This document shows positions 21,657 to 34,514 of a stretch of DNA of 64,000 bases, in pieces. Under the pieces are notes generated by a model, which was not told where the DNA came from, ran no database searches, and was given only the letters and a program-made list of their open reading frames with translations. The DNA is from Pythium myriotylum (taxonomy: Eukaryota > Oomycota > Peronosporomycetes > Pythiales > Pythiaceae). Position 1 is the stretch's first letter. Every line of letters begins with the position of its first letter. Both the position numbers and the translations under genes were made by a program. The stretch lies in the NCBI GenBank assembly GCA_023091665.1, contig JALJCQ010000023.1, positions 248,001 through 312,000 of the forward strand, given 5' to 3'.

Positions 21657-22037
21657 CTAGACTTGCTTTCGGTCAGTGTACGCGCGCATGATGCACCCCG
21701 CGCCGGCTTTCGCCGCCAGTTTTTGGTGCCACTCCAAGATCGTCGCACTTTGGGATGGGAGTCCAACAAGCTTCGACAGGTATTTCATGAGGTTGTCTTC
21801 CAGGTCAGGAGAAAGCGAGTCAATGACACGCTGCATCTCGCCCTTGTTGCATGCGACAATCGCTGTGAGCACATTTTGCGCGTTCGCATCTTTGATGTCG
21901 TCCGACTTGGCGAGCACCGGCGGGTCTTCTAGCGCCACTCGTACGGCGTCTTCGTTGCGGCGTTGATTGATGAGCGACTTGGTCTGGGAGATACGCGCCT
22001 GCACGGCCGCGCTGATGCGCGCGTCGTCGTCCCCCAT
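21657..22037 (-). CDS. ARPC5: Arp2/3 complex subunit 5 (p16)
   Basis: Intronless 126-aa protein matching the p16-Arc subunit, which helps join ARPC4 and Arp2 in the complex that nucleates branched actin filaments. Matching segments are AVRVALEDPPVLAKSDDIKDA, DNLMKYLSKLV, TILEWHQKLAAKAGAGCIMRAYTDRK, ending with the usual KxV tail. It is slightly shorter than human ARPC5 (151 aa), mainly at the N-terminus. It converges on the hydrolase gene with 58 nt between stops. Confidence 0.93.
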   Translation of the reverse strand: MGDDDARISAAVQARISQTKSLINQRRNEDAVRVALEDPPVLAKSDDIKDANAQNVLTAIVACNKGEMQRVIDSLSPDLEDNLMKYLSKLVGLPSQSATILEWHQKLAAKAGAGCIMRAYTDRKQV

Positions 22038-22180
22038 GTTCTTCCGGATTTGGGGCGTGAGACTTCAAACTGACGATCTGCCTCCATGCTCACTATCGGT
22101 TTTTACCGGTATTGCTACACCTCTCTGAGATGATCAACTCGACCCATCGATTTGTAACGTTACACGACATTTCTCTGATC

Positions 22181-23814
22181 TCACAGCGAGGAAAGAATTG
22201 CATTATCGAGCAATAAGCGTGCTGTCTCGTTATGAGGTTGAACTGACAGCAACCTCATTGCTGCTGTATGCGCGACGTTCCATCTCCGCAGTCGAGTTGC
22301 ACAGGTGCCCAATCCAGCCCACGCGTCGAGCATCTGAGGCTTCAGTTGGGTTGCACGCTCATAGTGCTTGAGTGCAGAAGTGAAGTTTCCTGAAAATCAC
22401 ACCGCGTGAGCATACCAATAGTTAAGGGGTTGGGTGAGCATTATTAGTACCTGACTTCAGTTCAACGCTACCAAGTTTGCTCCAACCGTATGCGAAGCTA
22501 GGAGTTGTCTCCAAAAGATTGGCCAGCGTTTGCTTCGCTCCAGCGACGTCGCCGCTATCAATCTGCCTTGCTGCAATTTGTACCTCGCGTTGTGCGTGAT
22601 CACCACACTCACTCATCCACATTCCTTCCAAAGCTGCACTGGCAAAATGGATCACCGTATTGTCATCACAACGCAAATACTGGACGAGCTTATCCTCGTC
22701 CGCAGATTGAAGCTGTAATATGGAAGGTGCCGGAAATACCCAATCGCTCTCTCTTTTGTCGACAACCGCGTAACCCGAAGCATCGTCTGGATACTTCTGG
22801 GCTAGTGCTGGACAAGGCACATGGCGACCTATGGCGAAACCGTCGAAATAGACGAGGACTGATGGGTGTTGCACAGGCTTCATCGCATATCATAGAGCTA
22901 CTTAGTTCCATCACACTTGAGTAATCAATCCCATGCGTATGAATTTACCTTTGCCTCGTCAACATGGCGAATCTGGCTCTGCGGCACTCGATGGAGACGC
23001 TCACCGCCACTAATGCATGCAGACGTGGGTATACGGAAATAGTCGTCTCATCAAAGAGCGGGACAGTACAATACCTGTGGTAGGATGTATCTGGGAGTAC
23101 CTCGTAAGTGACATGAAGCTCACCAAACGCGTGGGCTCGTGCTTCGGTCCAAGCGACAATGACACCCACTCCTAACTCGTTCACCTCCACTATGTCTCCA
23201 ACGCGGAACTTCACACTTTTTGAACGCCGCTATGAAAAAATCGAATGATCAAATCGCTGATCAACCATTGAGAGACCTAGAATTGGGAAATACCTTTGGT
23301 TTAAAAACTCCTTGAGCGATGAGGTCACGAACAAGTGCGTTGTGGTCGTCGATGTCACGAAGCACTTGAAATGCTACAAGTAAACGGAAACGCAAAGGTC
23401 AGAGCATTGATCTATAGCCAGTCGTTGCATGGCACGTTCTGGATTAGTTACCCGAATCCAAACGCTGGTGGAGGCTGTTGGGGTTGTCCAGGGGCATCTC
23501 AAACTGCGTCCGGACCAGCATCGCAGCAGTGACGGGGCGCTTGGACCACATCTGGACCGCTTTCGCGTCATGAAGTCGATTTTCATAACGCCGTTCTCGT
23601 TGCCAATCCGCTTTCACACCATCGTAGGATTCAATGGCCCCGGACCGGATCGCGTTGTAAAGCGAGTGCCCGGCCACTGAATTCCTCTCGAGCTGTTTGG
23701 CCGAGTCGAGCAATGATCTGGGAGGGCGCACAACCAGACGTCACCGCCGGCGCCCGCGTCCACACAGAGATGGGAGGCGTACCGATAGAGCGCACGCACG
23801 AGGGCGGAGCTCAT
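22181..23814 (-). CDS. LYR-motif + YccV-like + TPR protein
   Basis: Seven exons (23814-23783, 23717-23452, 23373-23294, 23229-23075, 23009-22949, 22877-22451, 22389-22181) with introns of 61-78 nt keep frame throughout and give 409 aa. Residues 5-90 have a Complex1_LYR-like start (LVRALYRSLLDSAKQLERN), a motif typical of small mitochondrial assembly factors. Residues ~130-250 resemble a YccV/HspQ-like hemimethylated-DNA-binding fold (FRVGDIVEVNELGVGVIVAW, then QHPSVLVYFDGFAIGRHVPC), as in FBXO21. The C-terminal ~120 residues form TPR-like helices (SFAYGWSKLGSVELKSG, ALKHYERATQLKP). The combination is unusual. Domain calls are by eye; the exon model is firmer than the function. Confidence 0.72.
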
Positions 23815-24059
23815 AGCGCTTCGGTTCGTCCACAACCAACTTGAACTTCGCCCATCAGCGGAATACCGACCGCCACTCGAAGGAGCTCATAACGCGACAA
23901 CTGTACAAAAGAGGGTGCAGAGAAACCAATTTACGGTGGCTCATCGCACCGCACTAACTTATTACAGTTCCCTGGATTTACCGTATCCACATGGCTCGGG
24001 TAACCCAGGGAACAAGGGTTACGTGCCACCGACCCACTTGACAAGGGTTGAACAGGAAG

Positions 24060-25732
24060 ATGGCGACGGCTCTCGACGGCTTCGACGTGGACGCGTACGC
24101 AGCCAAGTACAGCGGACGCAACCGCATCAACCGACTCCTCTTCCTGGCGAAGACGAGCCCTGCGCTGCGCCATGACGCCCACGAGGCCCTGCTGCGAGAT
24201 CTCAAGACGGGACTCAACATGAAGCTCTACCTCGAAGTCGCCGAGGCCGCGGCGGCCGGGAGCGAAGACGTACCTGAAAGCGTGCTCTCCGTAGACCATG
24301 CCCATGTCGAAAACGTCAAGCTGAGCGCATCGCAACAGCATGAGCGACTGGAGCAAGAGCTGAACTCGTACAAGTCGACGATGATCAAAGAGAGCATTCG
24401 TGTACGATCCTGTCGCGGACGTTGACTTCTGCTGTGAATAACCATTGTTGCGCTGATATCCGCTGCAGATGGGCTACAATGATCTTGGTGACTTCTACTA
24501 CCAGCTGGGCGACCTCCCAGCTGCTCTCAAGAGCTACGCGCAGGCGCGGGACTACTGCACGGCTGACAAGCACATCATCGAGATGTGCCTCAATGTGATC
24601 AAGGTTTGTGCTAATTGTCTACCCAAGGTCGTGACCTTACTCTCATTGATATCTGCGATCTTCTAGGTTGGGCTTCACATGCAAAATTACTCTCATGTGA
24701 AGAGCTACTTGATGAAACTAGAGCAAGTCGCAACCTCTCAGAACGACCCCATGTACGATCAGCACTCGGTGGTTTATTATATTCGGCTCCCCGCCTAATG
24801 TTATCCTAGCTTAAAGTCGAAGGTTTCCGCTGCGTTTGGTCTCGTCGCTCTTCATGAGAAGAACTACCGGGAGGCCGCTCATCGTCTAACTGACTGTCAC
24901 GCTGAGATTGGAGCAACGTACAACGAGGTTGGTGCTGCCGCGTTAGACTCTTGACTATACGATACCCAATTGCTCTTTGTCGATCAAGGTGTTGCATGCC
25001 GAGGATATTGCTCTATATGGTGGAATCTGTTCTTTGGCAACCTTCAAACGAGACGAGTTGAGAGATCAGGTTCACTCATTTTGTTAGATGAAGGGTGATG
25101 ATGTTGGCTCACTTATAAATTGCAAGCAGGTCATTAACAATGCTTCATTCAAGTCTTTCTTGGAGCTTGTGCCTTGGTTGCGCGAGCTCATCAACGATTT
25201 CTATTCGAGCAACTATGCTGTATGCTTGCAGTCTTTGGAAAAGGCAAAGGTGTGGATGAAACTTGTTCGTGGTTGAAACTGAATGATATTTTCTGACTGT
25301 GGGTCATGCGATAAGGCCGAGATGAGTGTTGACATCTACCTATCCGACCACGTGAACACGTTATGCCAAGAGATTCGAAGCCGTGGGATTGTCCAGTTCT
25401 TCCACCCTTACCTGTCAGTTGACCTGCGCCAAATGGCGAAAACATTCAACACGGCTACGGAAGATCTTGAGAAGGAAATATGCCAGCTTATCACAGCAGG
25501 GAAAATTGAGGCCCGCCTGGACAGTTACCAGAAGGTGAGAAAACGAAAGGAGAATTATGGTCTCCGGAGTATTGACCAGTTTTCACAGATCTTGCACGCG
25601 TACCACCCGAACAAACGCAACGCAACCTACAAGCGAGCATTCGAGGTTGGTCGCAAATATGCGGCTGAGTCCAAGAACCTCATGCTGCGCATGAGCCTCC
25701 TCAAGAATAACCTTGTTATTCGTGACATCTGA
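24060..25732 (+). CDS. CSN1: COP9 signalosome subunit 1
   Basis: PCI-domain subunit of the COP9 signalosome, which removes NEDD8 from cullins. Seven exons (24060-24401, 24469-24603, 24667-24752, 24810-24927, 24989-25069, 25130-25249, 25316-25732) with introns of 57-67 nt give 432 aa. Recognisable segments are [89 protein letters not shown] and the PCI part [20 protein letters not shown] with the C-terminal [14 protein letters not shown] helix. The start at 24060 matches the family N-terminus. Shares a 245-nt divergent region with the LYR/YccV gene. Confidence 0.94.
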
Positions 25733-25910
25733 GGCAGCTCTTGAATTTGCGCCGTCTTCACTTCATTTTCAAATCCAATGGTTTTTATCCTGTGAACCAA
25801 AGCTATTGTTGTGAAGTGACCTTTCGTAAAGTCCGAAACCTTGTGTTCTGCGAAACTCCTTGCAGGTGTAGCCGTGTATCTTCAAGGGGTGATTTAGCTT
25901 TTCGGTCTCT

Positions 25911-28160
25911 ATGTTACGGGAAGCAATTGGACAAGGTGTCGACGACGCACCAACCTTCGCATCTCTTGATTTGGCTAAGGCGCAGGACGAGCTTAATATC
26001 CACATCAGTGCATCGCGGGCAATTTTGCTGCACTTGTGTCAGCGGCTCGCCCGTGTTGAGAGCTCACAGCGGGCCATCCAGAATGATTTGTTCCGAATTC
26101 GTGGAGATGTTTCGAAAGGGACGACGGAAATTAGAGGGGAGGTCTCTGTCATCCAAGACCAAGTTCAATCATTATCTTCGCGCTTAAGCGATGTTGCTAG
26201 CGTTGTCGATTCGTTTCAAAACGAAATCAACAACCAAAAGACCAACGTCACAAACTTGTCTGTATCGGTAGAGGATGAACGCGTTCGACTCACTGCTGTA
26301 GACGTCGTAAGAGACCTGTGCATTTTTGGAAGTGTTGGAAGTTTGGCTCATAGCTTTCTTGGTACCGGATAGAAGGTCGACAATCAGCGAGACGAATTCG
26401 ACACAAGGATTCAAGAGCTAAATCTTCGGCTAGACGAGATTCCCCGAGCATTAGCAGCACTTCAGAAGACTGGTGGTCGTGACCCATTCGCCGGATTCAC
26501 ATTTCGCGCTGCTGATCGAGACAAACTCTCACTTGGGAAACACATTGACCGCAGTGTAGCAGGGGGAAAGCCAGGTGGCCCCCCTTTCACAGATCTCCAG
26601 CCTTTCACAATCCCGGCTGATATGAAGGAGAAAATCGAAATGAAGATCCGACTCAAGGAATCATCCAAGTTAGAGGAGGACAAACGTGCCGCTTCTGAGC
26701 TTGCCGACGCATATCGTCGTCTCCAGCTCGCAGGCTATCCGAGAGTGACTGAAATCTATATGCACGTCGAGCAATGCAGGTCTGAGATCAAGCGCGCGTT
26801 CGATTGTATCCGAGAGTCAAATCTCCAGTTGTTTGCTTGCTGTGAGAGCAAAGGTGAGCGAATGGACATCGTTTCCTTACAGAAGGAGGTTAGGGCCCTT
26901 CGAGACAAGTTTCGAGAGTATGATGCTCGCGTTGGTGGAAAAATGGCTCATTCGACTGCTAATGCTCAAGCGGCCAATCGGAAACATCTTTGTGATTTTC
27001 CTAGTGCCGCAGTGTGGAATCTTGACAAGTACTTTAACGCCCCTCTCGGAGATGGATTGCAAAACGACACGTCCTTGGGTATAACTGCTGCTCAGGTGCC
27101 AGAACTACGTCTCTCTCTTTTAGAGATGTCTCGAAATCTTCATGTACTCCAACAACAATGGGCAAAAAGACACATCCAGCCTATTCACCCAGTTGCGAAG
27201 CAACACCTTCAAACGCTGTCAGCACTACTCAACGACGGGTACTCAGCCACAGCCAAAGAGCCTGTAGATCTGCGTCGAGTCGAGTCCTATGTCGAGAAGA
27301 TCGCTCGCCTTTTGGCATCTGAGTATTCGCAGCAAATTCTCACACTCTTAGTACCGAACGAAACCCTCTGCACGGAGACCTCGGGAGAAGAAACCATCGC
27401 AGCAATCGATCGGTATGCGCAAGCATTGACAGATGCAATTGCAGCCAGATTTAAAGACGGGGACCGCTTGAAAACAGGCCATCAGGTCTCGGTGCTAGTT
27501 CTCCAGGAACAGAAAGAATCTATCGAGCAAGTACAAAATGAGCTAGCTAAAGTCGTGGAGAGCCAGCGGTCAATGATGGCGGCTATCGCAAATCGTGCAG
27601 AGAGTGGTTTAATACCTGTTACAAGTGCCGAACACGACTGTGCGAGTGACATTCGCTTTGCCACACAACAGCAGCAGCTCTACGGCTTGCAAGACCAGTT
27701 GTCAGTGCTTCACCGACATTCTTTGCAGCAAGAGGAGGCATTCGCAGAGCTTTCTCGACAGTTCGCAGTGTTCAAGAAAGAGAGAACACCGATCGGCATG
27801 ATAACAGGCCAGCGGCTGACAGCGGCATCACCAGCCACACACTCCGTTCAACACGGATCACCTTTGACCGCCGCGCTTCGACGAACGCATTCAATCGTCA
27901 TGAACCCAGACCTTGACGCGTACTTAGCGATTACTGCAATCGACCAAAGCGATCGCCCCAAATCTCAAGCAAAGCTTGACCCACTTCAAGTCGATCGTGG
28001 TGCCGTTGACTTCCAAATGCATTCGAGTCGATCTCCTTCCAGTGGGAAGGTCGCGTTACCCGAGCCAGTAACTCGGAACGGTGCTCTCCATAAGATCCAG
28101 AATCGAGCTCAAGCATTGCGACCAAAGAGTGGTGTGCACCACAACGGTGTTAATAGCTAG
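25911..28160 (+). CDS. Coiled-coil protein, function unknown
   Basis: Two exons (25911-26306, 26373-28160; 66-nt intron, phase 0) encode 727 aa. Heptad-rich stretches occur at ~30-165 (RVESSQRAIQNDLFRIRG onward), ~225-310 (MKEKIEMKIRLKESSKLEED) and ~500-600 (LQEQKESIEQVQNELAKVV). The ~200 residues between are helical with no catalytic motif. The C-terminal ~90 residues are Ser/Pro-rich and probably disordered. This is the profile of a centrosomal, flagellar or cytoskeletal scaffold, but no named family is recognised. It converges on the PDK gene with 63 nt between. Confidence 0.78.
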
Positions 28161-28223
28161 ACGCGAATATGCGGTAAATTAGTTGGTTAGGATCCCTGGA
28201 ACAGTATTGATAGCATACCCATC

Positions 28224-29501
28224 CTACTGCAACGGCTCAGACGCATCACCGACGCGCTTAAGGTGCAGATAAGCGTCCGTACCGTATCCCTCCATTGAGA
28301 TAACTTGTAGGTCTCCACCGAAATATCTGGCGAAGAGGCGGCTGATCGGGAGTCCATAACCGAGACCAGCGAGTGGTGAGTCACCACCAAAGTCAAGTGG
28401 GGCATCCAGACGCTCGAATGCGTCTGAGTCGGCTGTCGTGTACAAGTACGACCAAATGCGCGGAATAGATGATCGCGGAATACCTCCACCTTCATCCGAG
28501 ATCTTAATGGAGACATCTTCATTGTACTCGCCGTCTGCGATTATGATTTTGATCGGCGGCATCTCGTTATCAACTCCATGGAACTCGATCACAGCGCGCA
28601 TTGAGTTCTACAAAGTGATTAATCGAGTTAGATACTTGAAGAACAAACGAAGCGAAAGTACCAGCCTGGCTCTTACCTTGATCACCTCGAACAGCATGTG
28701 GTGCAAGTGGCTGGGCACGTAAGGCATCGTGAAATCCGTATGCCCATGTAACTCGACCTCAGGCGCATCTCCGTATTGACGAATGCACATATGTCTTGCG
28801 GTGTCAATGGCCGCAATCGCAATTTCTGCAGGCGATGTCGTCTCGCAGATGCAGCCCACCCAGCCTTCTTCCTGCTCATGGAGAGCGATGTGCTGGCTCA
28901 TAAGCATTCGGATGCCAATCCGGGACATGTAGAACGAGTCCATAAACGAGTGCAAATCAGCAAGATCTGCAAACTCTTGAGATCTCAGATACCGTTCGCC
29001 GAGATCTTTTCTCAGCGCGTTCGAGCCGTCATGCTTCACTGAGAACGACTTGAACAGCTCCATCTTGAGCTCATGAATGCCCTTTGCCATGGTATAGAGT
29101 GTGCCACTGTGGCGGTTCTTAATCGATTCGATGAGATCGCGGAATCGCAACTCATCCTGGAAAGTCTCGATTTTGGGGAAGTAGAGGAGCTCCTCGACTG
29201 ACCGAATGTACCAGTTCTTGACGAGCTTGACGGACGGCATGTCGCTCAGTCCATGCGGGAGGTCTTCTAGATTCCGCACGCGATGCGCGTACCGCACGGG
29301 CAGTTCGTAGTGGAGGAATTTGGCCGACTGGATGAGTTTCTTGGGCGAACAGTCGGTGCCGAACTCGAGCAGATCTTGGAGCGAGACGCCTGTCTGGGGG
29401 CGCGACGCGAGCGCCTTGATCTGCTTCATGGTCTCCTTGGACACGGGGTCCGTGGCGCGCGTGGAGAAGCCGAAGCGTCGGCTGCGGAGGGCGGCGGCCA
29501 T
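28224..29501 (-). CDS. PDK: Mitochondrial pyruvate dehydrogenase kinase
   Basis: GHKL-fold kinase that phosphorylates and inactivates pyruvate dehydrogenase E1-alpha in the mitochondrial matrix. Exons 29501-28677 and 28607-28224, with a 69-nt intron, give 402 aa. The N-terminus MAAALRSRRFGFSTRA is basic with few acids, as in a mitochondrial presequence. Family marks are FMDSFYMSRIGIRMLMSQHI, PYVPSHLHHMLFEVIKNSMRA (N-box), IKISDEGGGIPRSSIPRIW (G1) and GLGYGLPISRLFARYFGGDL (G2). The C-terminus GTDAYLHLKRVGDASEP fits PDK better than branched-chain ketoacid dehydrogenase kinase. The ORF is open upstream to 29825, but that stretch is not PDK-like. Confidence 0.94.
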
Positions 29502-29733
29502 GGCGAGCGAGCGGGCGGAGCGGGTGCCGGCGAGGGCGTCAATTGCAGTCTGACGTGAAGCAGCCAACACAGAATAATGTTGCACAAACACTGCTACGGC
29601 GCAGAGACGGAGCACCTCGGGCGCCAACCTCAGCGCCTTGCACCTCGTTTCTGAGGTGCAACCAGTAAAACCTCGCGACCGCGCCGTGTTCTTTCGGTTC
29701 TTGTGGTCATCTCCACCAAGTTGAAGCCGGACC

Positions 29734-30434
29734 ATGCTCGAGTCGCGGCGCCGCCTGCTCAACTCGTCGCTGCTGGCGATCCTGGTGCGCCGGCCGCCGG
29801 CCGCCCCGCGCCTTCGCTCGCCCACTCACGCTGCCTGCGCTAGGTCCTCTCCTGCGCGCTCTTCGTCGCCACGCTCTTCCTGCTCGAGACGCCCTACGTC
29901 GGCTTCAACGCCTTCCTCACCGCGGGCCTTCACGTCGTCTACGCCTTCGGCGCCATCGTCGTGCTCAACAAATCGCCCTCCGCCTTTTCGGTGCGTACTG
30001 CTCACTCTCTGTGGCCGCGCTCGGGGTAGGGGCTATCAACGATCGAGTGGTCAAACAGATCGGGTTTCTCGTCGGCGCCTCCCTGCTAGTCCTCGTGCTC
30101 TCCCTTCAAGGAGCCGTCTTCTGGGGTCTCGTTGGAAGCGACTCGGCGGCCGGCGCACTCTCCACAAGTCGGGTGGCATCGACACTCCACATCATCATCT
30201 TTGCGATCCAAGTCGCAGTGACGTGGATTATCGTACAGGCGAAAGAAGACGTCATCGACACCTACGCAGGTACGCGAGCATGTCAATAATGGTGCTATTG
30301 CTACAGTGACAAATCTGCGAGTTCTGCTAGCATACGAGTACATCCCTGATGCCGGGTACGCTGATCGAGGTTCCCTCTCGAGCGCGATGTCTCCTATAAA
30401 CTACCAGGCAACAGTTCCCACCGCAGATATCTGA
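29734..30434 (+). CDS. Small four-TM membrane protein, function unknown
   Basis: Four exons (29734-29784, 29844-29990, 30059-30269, 30331-30434; introns 59-68 nt) encode 170 aa. Four hydrophobic segments are visible: SLLAILVLSCALFVATLFLL, FLTAGLHVVYAFGAIVVL, IGFLVGASLLVLVLSLQGAV and TLHIIIFAIQVAVTWIIV. A hydrophilic ~40-residue tail with several Tyr residues follows. No named family is recognised. The single uninterrupted ORF of 191 codons in this region reads through introns in the wrong frame and is not the product. Confidence 0.75.
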
Positions 30435-30517
30435 ACTCCAGAGCTACCATATGTGTGTTCCATCGCTTGTATTTACAATGCGCCTCTTGCTAGTAGTCGC
30501 TGGTCATCATAATGAGT

Positions 30518-33500
30518 TCAGGTAATTTTTTTCAGCACTTTGATACCTTCCGTCGTTGACCCGATGATCACAAAATCTCCGCTCGCGACAGCGTCTTGCG
30601 GCCATAAAGCGAGTTGTGTTAGCTGAACCGACAACGACAGATAGGGCGGAGACCGAGATACCGATGTAGCTTCTCGCGGTGTCAGTTCTTGAGCCCTTGG
30701 CCCTGGTTGGATCTCAACTGTCGCGTCAATTGGCGAATCCGAGGTTACAATTTGTGAGATATCTAATGAGCAAAAGAATTCTCCTGCTGTTTGCGATCGA
30801 GTCGACGAGTAGACGTCATTTCTCATGTGCAAAGTAATCGTCGGGTTTGATCGAAAATGTGCCCCTAGCATTGCAGTTGTGGCGGACAGGAAAAACTTGT
30901 GGGCACAGTTGAACTTCACCTCAAGAGGCTCCACTGTTTCACTGCTATTGGTCGGCATTGAGTGTATATCTGACGACAGTGATGTACACACTTGGCGGCC
31001 TGTGCTAACAGATCGTTCGAGGGCTGACCTGCGCTGTCCAAATAGATCATAGAAGCACTCCCACCGACAGTATGGACGTTCTCGAGATTGCAAGTTGTGG
31101 ACGTGGTTCAGCTGAACGACGAAGGACCACAGAACATGGTTGCATGAACTTGTCTCCACGCCTGCATCGCCAGGTAACGTGGGTGTGCCCTTCTTTGGCA
31201 AGACCACAGCTTTTGTCATCAGCATTAACATTTGAGAGTCTATCTCTGAAGCCCGCGGTGCAATGCCGTGAGCTTGGCAAGTTTGGTCGAGCATGAGGGT
31301 TGAAGGCTTGTGCCTCACAGCCGAAGAAAGGGACACTACATGTTTGTCCTCTGGATATGCTGCTGTCAGTGACTGCATTTTAGTAAAAGCGCTGCTGCCT
31401 TCTGATTCTATCGACTTCGCCTCACTGAATGCATCCTCAATCATGTCCTCAAGTTCCTCATCCATGTCAATGTCATGCGTTGCTGGTGCTATCGTCTTGC
31501 TTCCAGCACTGATCTGAGATTTCGAAGCGCCATTGCCTTTGAGTAATGCGTGGGCATCAGTCTTGATTCCATCACGTCGAATCCCAACTTTTGAGTTTGG
31601 AGATGTTGGCGCGACGACGGCTCGAAGACAATCCATCCACTCGGACGTTAACGGGTCACTAGGTACATAGGATTCGTCGGGAATGTACACTCCATTGTAG
31701 ATGCGAAGTCGGTTGCGTGATGTGATAAGCTTTGTGTCAACATATCTCACTCGTTCGAGGCCGATGTTTCCTTTGATATTGAACATCTCACCTGTTAGCG
31801 CCATACACGCATAGAAGTCCAGCTTCGTTACGTATGCACTTCGGAACTGAGCCATACGTATCTTCGTGGCCCCTAGCAGAACGCTGTGTTTTGCTGCTGG
31901 TTGCGAATATACCGGGATGCCAAATTCGAGTTTAGACGCGTTGGGGTGTGGCTGTATTGCGGTTCGTCTGATTCGTCCACGTTCAGCCAGAGAGGTTACG
32001 ACGGGAACAGGGTCATGGAGTGGGGGCTCTGCCGCACGAATGAACTGGATGGAAATGCTGTTATCCTCATTCAAGAAAGGGTTAAGTCCGCTTGTTTCTT
32101 TCAGTTTCGCATGAAGCGGCGTGCGTGGTGCAAAGAAGTGGATGGTTCGCATGAGGTTAAGTGGCAGCCAGTAGTTTTGTCCATCAGAATGGTTCAGAGG
32201 TGGCCGTCGAGGGTTTTCGTTGTTGGTGTCGGGATCGTCGGGATCGTAATCGCTATTGTCGGCCTCGCTCATCATACTTGACCGCCGTCTTCTTGTTCCT
32301 CTTGGTGCCTTTTCACACGAAACCTCGATAGCTTTCGGGTCAACAGGAATACATTCTGTGTAACCGAGAGCAGCTATGCGCAGATAGAGACGTGAAAACG
32401 TTGGTTCAGTCGCAGTCGCATGCAGGCAGCTCCTATCTCTCTCGGCTTCGTACAACTCCGGAGGGATGTCATAGATGCCGTTGATTACAAGCATTAGTCG
32501 ACACAATGTGAGCTGTGCTGGAAACACCACAGAGGACGCGCTCGGATCGATCGCAGCGGCTCGCTCATCAAGCTTGCCGAGGCCTAGAGGCACTAGATCA
32601 CGGTCTGGAGTCCCTAAAATCTTGCTGAAACTTGATTCTACTTTTTGGAGTTGTTGATCACGCTCGTAGATTGCATAGCAGTAACTGCACACACTCCACG
32701 ACTCGTATGCTAAGGACGGATCAGGGGATTCCCGAGATAGTGCCGAAGCAAGAAACGTATATGTCTTTTCTGGAGGGAGGCGCGAGCGTATTCGAACCAG
32801 CATCTCGTTGATCATCTTCAGTGTCATCTTGAAAGAAAGTTCTGACTTTGGGTACGCAGCAAGACAGCATTTGCACTGGCTCAATTTGCGCACGTGGCGC
32901 TGGGTGAACTGTGTGGCGAGCTTAGCGACTAAACGCTCGCGATTATGTTCGTCGTCAGAGTCGGTCGCTTCCTCAACAATACTTGAATCGCGATATCCTA
33001 AATACACCCTGCGCAGCCGACGCGGAAGGGAGAAGTACGGATTGATGCTGTCAGGTTTGTGTCGAACACGAAAATGCTTAACTTGGAGAAGCCACCACCG
33101 CCCATCGGTGTCTTTGACGAAGTCTGTCACTAAGGTTTGCAGCTGTACATGAAGACGATGTTCAATATACTTGACGAGCTGCGAACATCACCAAGATTAC
33201 ACGGCACACAAAGTACTAAGGGAAGATTGTGGCGCTTACCCGCTGATTAAGCTCCGATACCGTAGTACATCCTCGTTCACTGAGTTTGATAAAAGTGCAC
33301 GTTTTGTCGACTTGAACACTAGTGCATACGCGGCTGGCAAGTGGAGCAGTGGCATTTACCGTCCCAGCGGACAAGTCGCCACTTGCTGCTTCAGGTAAGG
33401 CCTCATTCGTAGGAGACGACAATTGCGTCGCATTCGGAGCCAAAACTGCGAGACTGCCTGAACGTGGTGGTGGTGGCAGATTTTGCGCACTAGTCTCTTG

Positions 33501-34514
33501 ACCAAGCGAAAGCAAGACTTGAGATACGGTTGGTGTTGGTGCAACCATGGGAGCCGTGTTACTGATCATCCAAGCATATGATGGTTTGTCAGCTTCATGA
33601 ACGGCCCGTACAATAAACGCCCTCGAGCCGTTGCAGCGCACAAACTTTTGCAGAGCAAAGGACTTGTTGCTTCTCGCTGAAGACACATTATTCAGTACTG
33701 TTTTGAGCTCCGTAGGGGACAGAAGGCGAAGCAAGTTGCCCTGATACGCGAGACCCGTTTTTTCTGTCACGGAATGTCTCGAGACTGACGCTGTAGTTGG
33801 TTCTTTGCAGACAACAATGGGATCCAGATCCATAGCCCCACATGAATCGATGAGCCTTTCGATAACGAGCTTATCAGACACTTCAGTTGATCGGCGGACG
33901 AAGCCGTCTTCGTCGGAGTGTAACCAAATGGCTCGTCCGGTTTCCCCGTACACTATTGTATCAGGAATCCACATCTTTAGCGCGCTTACCTTTCGAGTAA
34001 TCATCGAGCCATTGGATTTTATGTTTTGAAGTCGCACCCGATTTGCACTGTCGCGAAGAGGAACATCAACATCAACTTTCTTCTCGATGGGGTCTTCCGA
34101 TGCAAGAAATGTGTAGAAATGGACCCCAGGCATGAAATTGCTTGAGTAGCAGAAGCTACTAGACGTTGAAGATGACGTGGTGGATGGAGACTCTGAGAAT
34201 GACACGACGGCAACGTCATTGCGGTATCGTGAGATGCTGCGGTCAGCCTCAGCCTTCTCAGCGACTTCTCTTGCGATTCCCTTCACTCGAAAGCTTGCCT
34301 GTTGTGTGGGACTGTGAGGTTTGTCGGCAGTACGATCTGCTGACTGGATTGCACTTTGTAACTTTAGCTGAACGAGGCTCCCAGCGCTCGGCCTTCTGTC
34401 AAATCCGCCACTATGTGGGCGACGGCTTGGCTGTTTCATTGGGAGGGAAGTTGTGGGTGCTCCCATATCAGTTTTGGGAGATGTAGCATTCTGAGCGCCC
34501 TCGCTTGATGACAT
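30518..34514 (-). CDS. 1311-aa conserved protein sharing a module with the gene at 1439
   Basis: Two exons (34514-33240 and 33178-30518; 61-nt intron, phase 0). The first ~130 residues are Ser/Pro-rich. Around residue 451 is DGRWWLLQVKHFRVR, followed by Cys clusters near 525 (LSQCKCCLAAYPKSEL) and 588 (WSVCSYCYAIYERDQQL). The same order of motifs is found in the 837-aa protein at 1439-3952, so the two probably share a zinc-binding module. A long acidic/Ser-rich linker follows, and the last ~200 residues are beta-rich with no recognised family. Function unknown. The start region faces the IQ-motif gene at 34703 across 188 nt. Confidence 0.78.

Noticed and set aside
29734..30309. 191-codon uninterrupted ORF
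   Set aside because: Its Pro/Ser/Arg-rich product comes from reading introns of the four-TM gene in the wrong frame; the spliced model gives hydrophobic helices.
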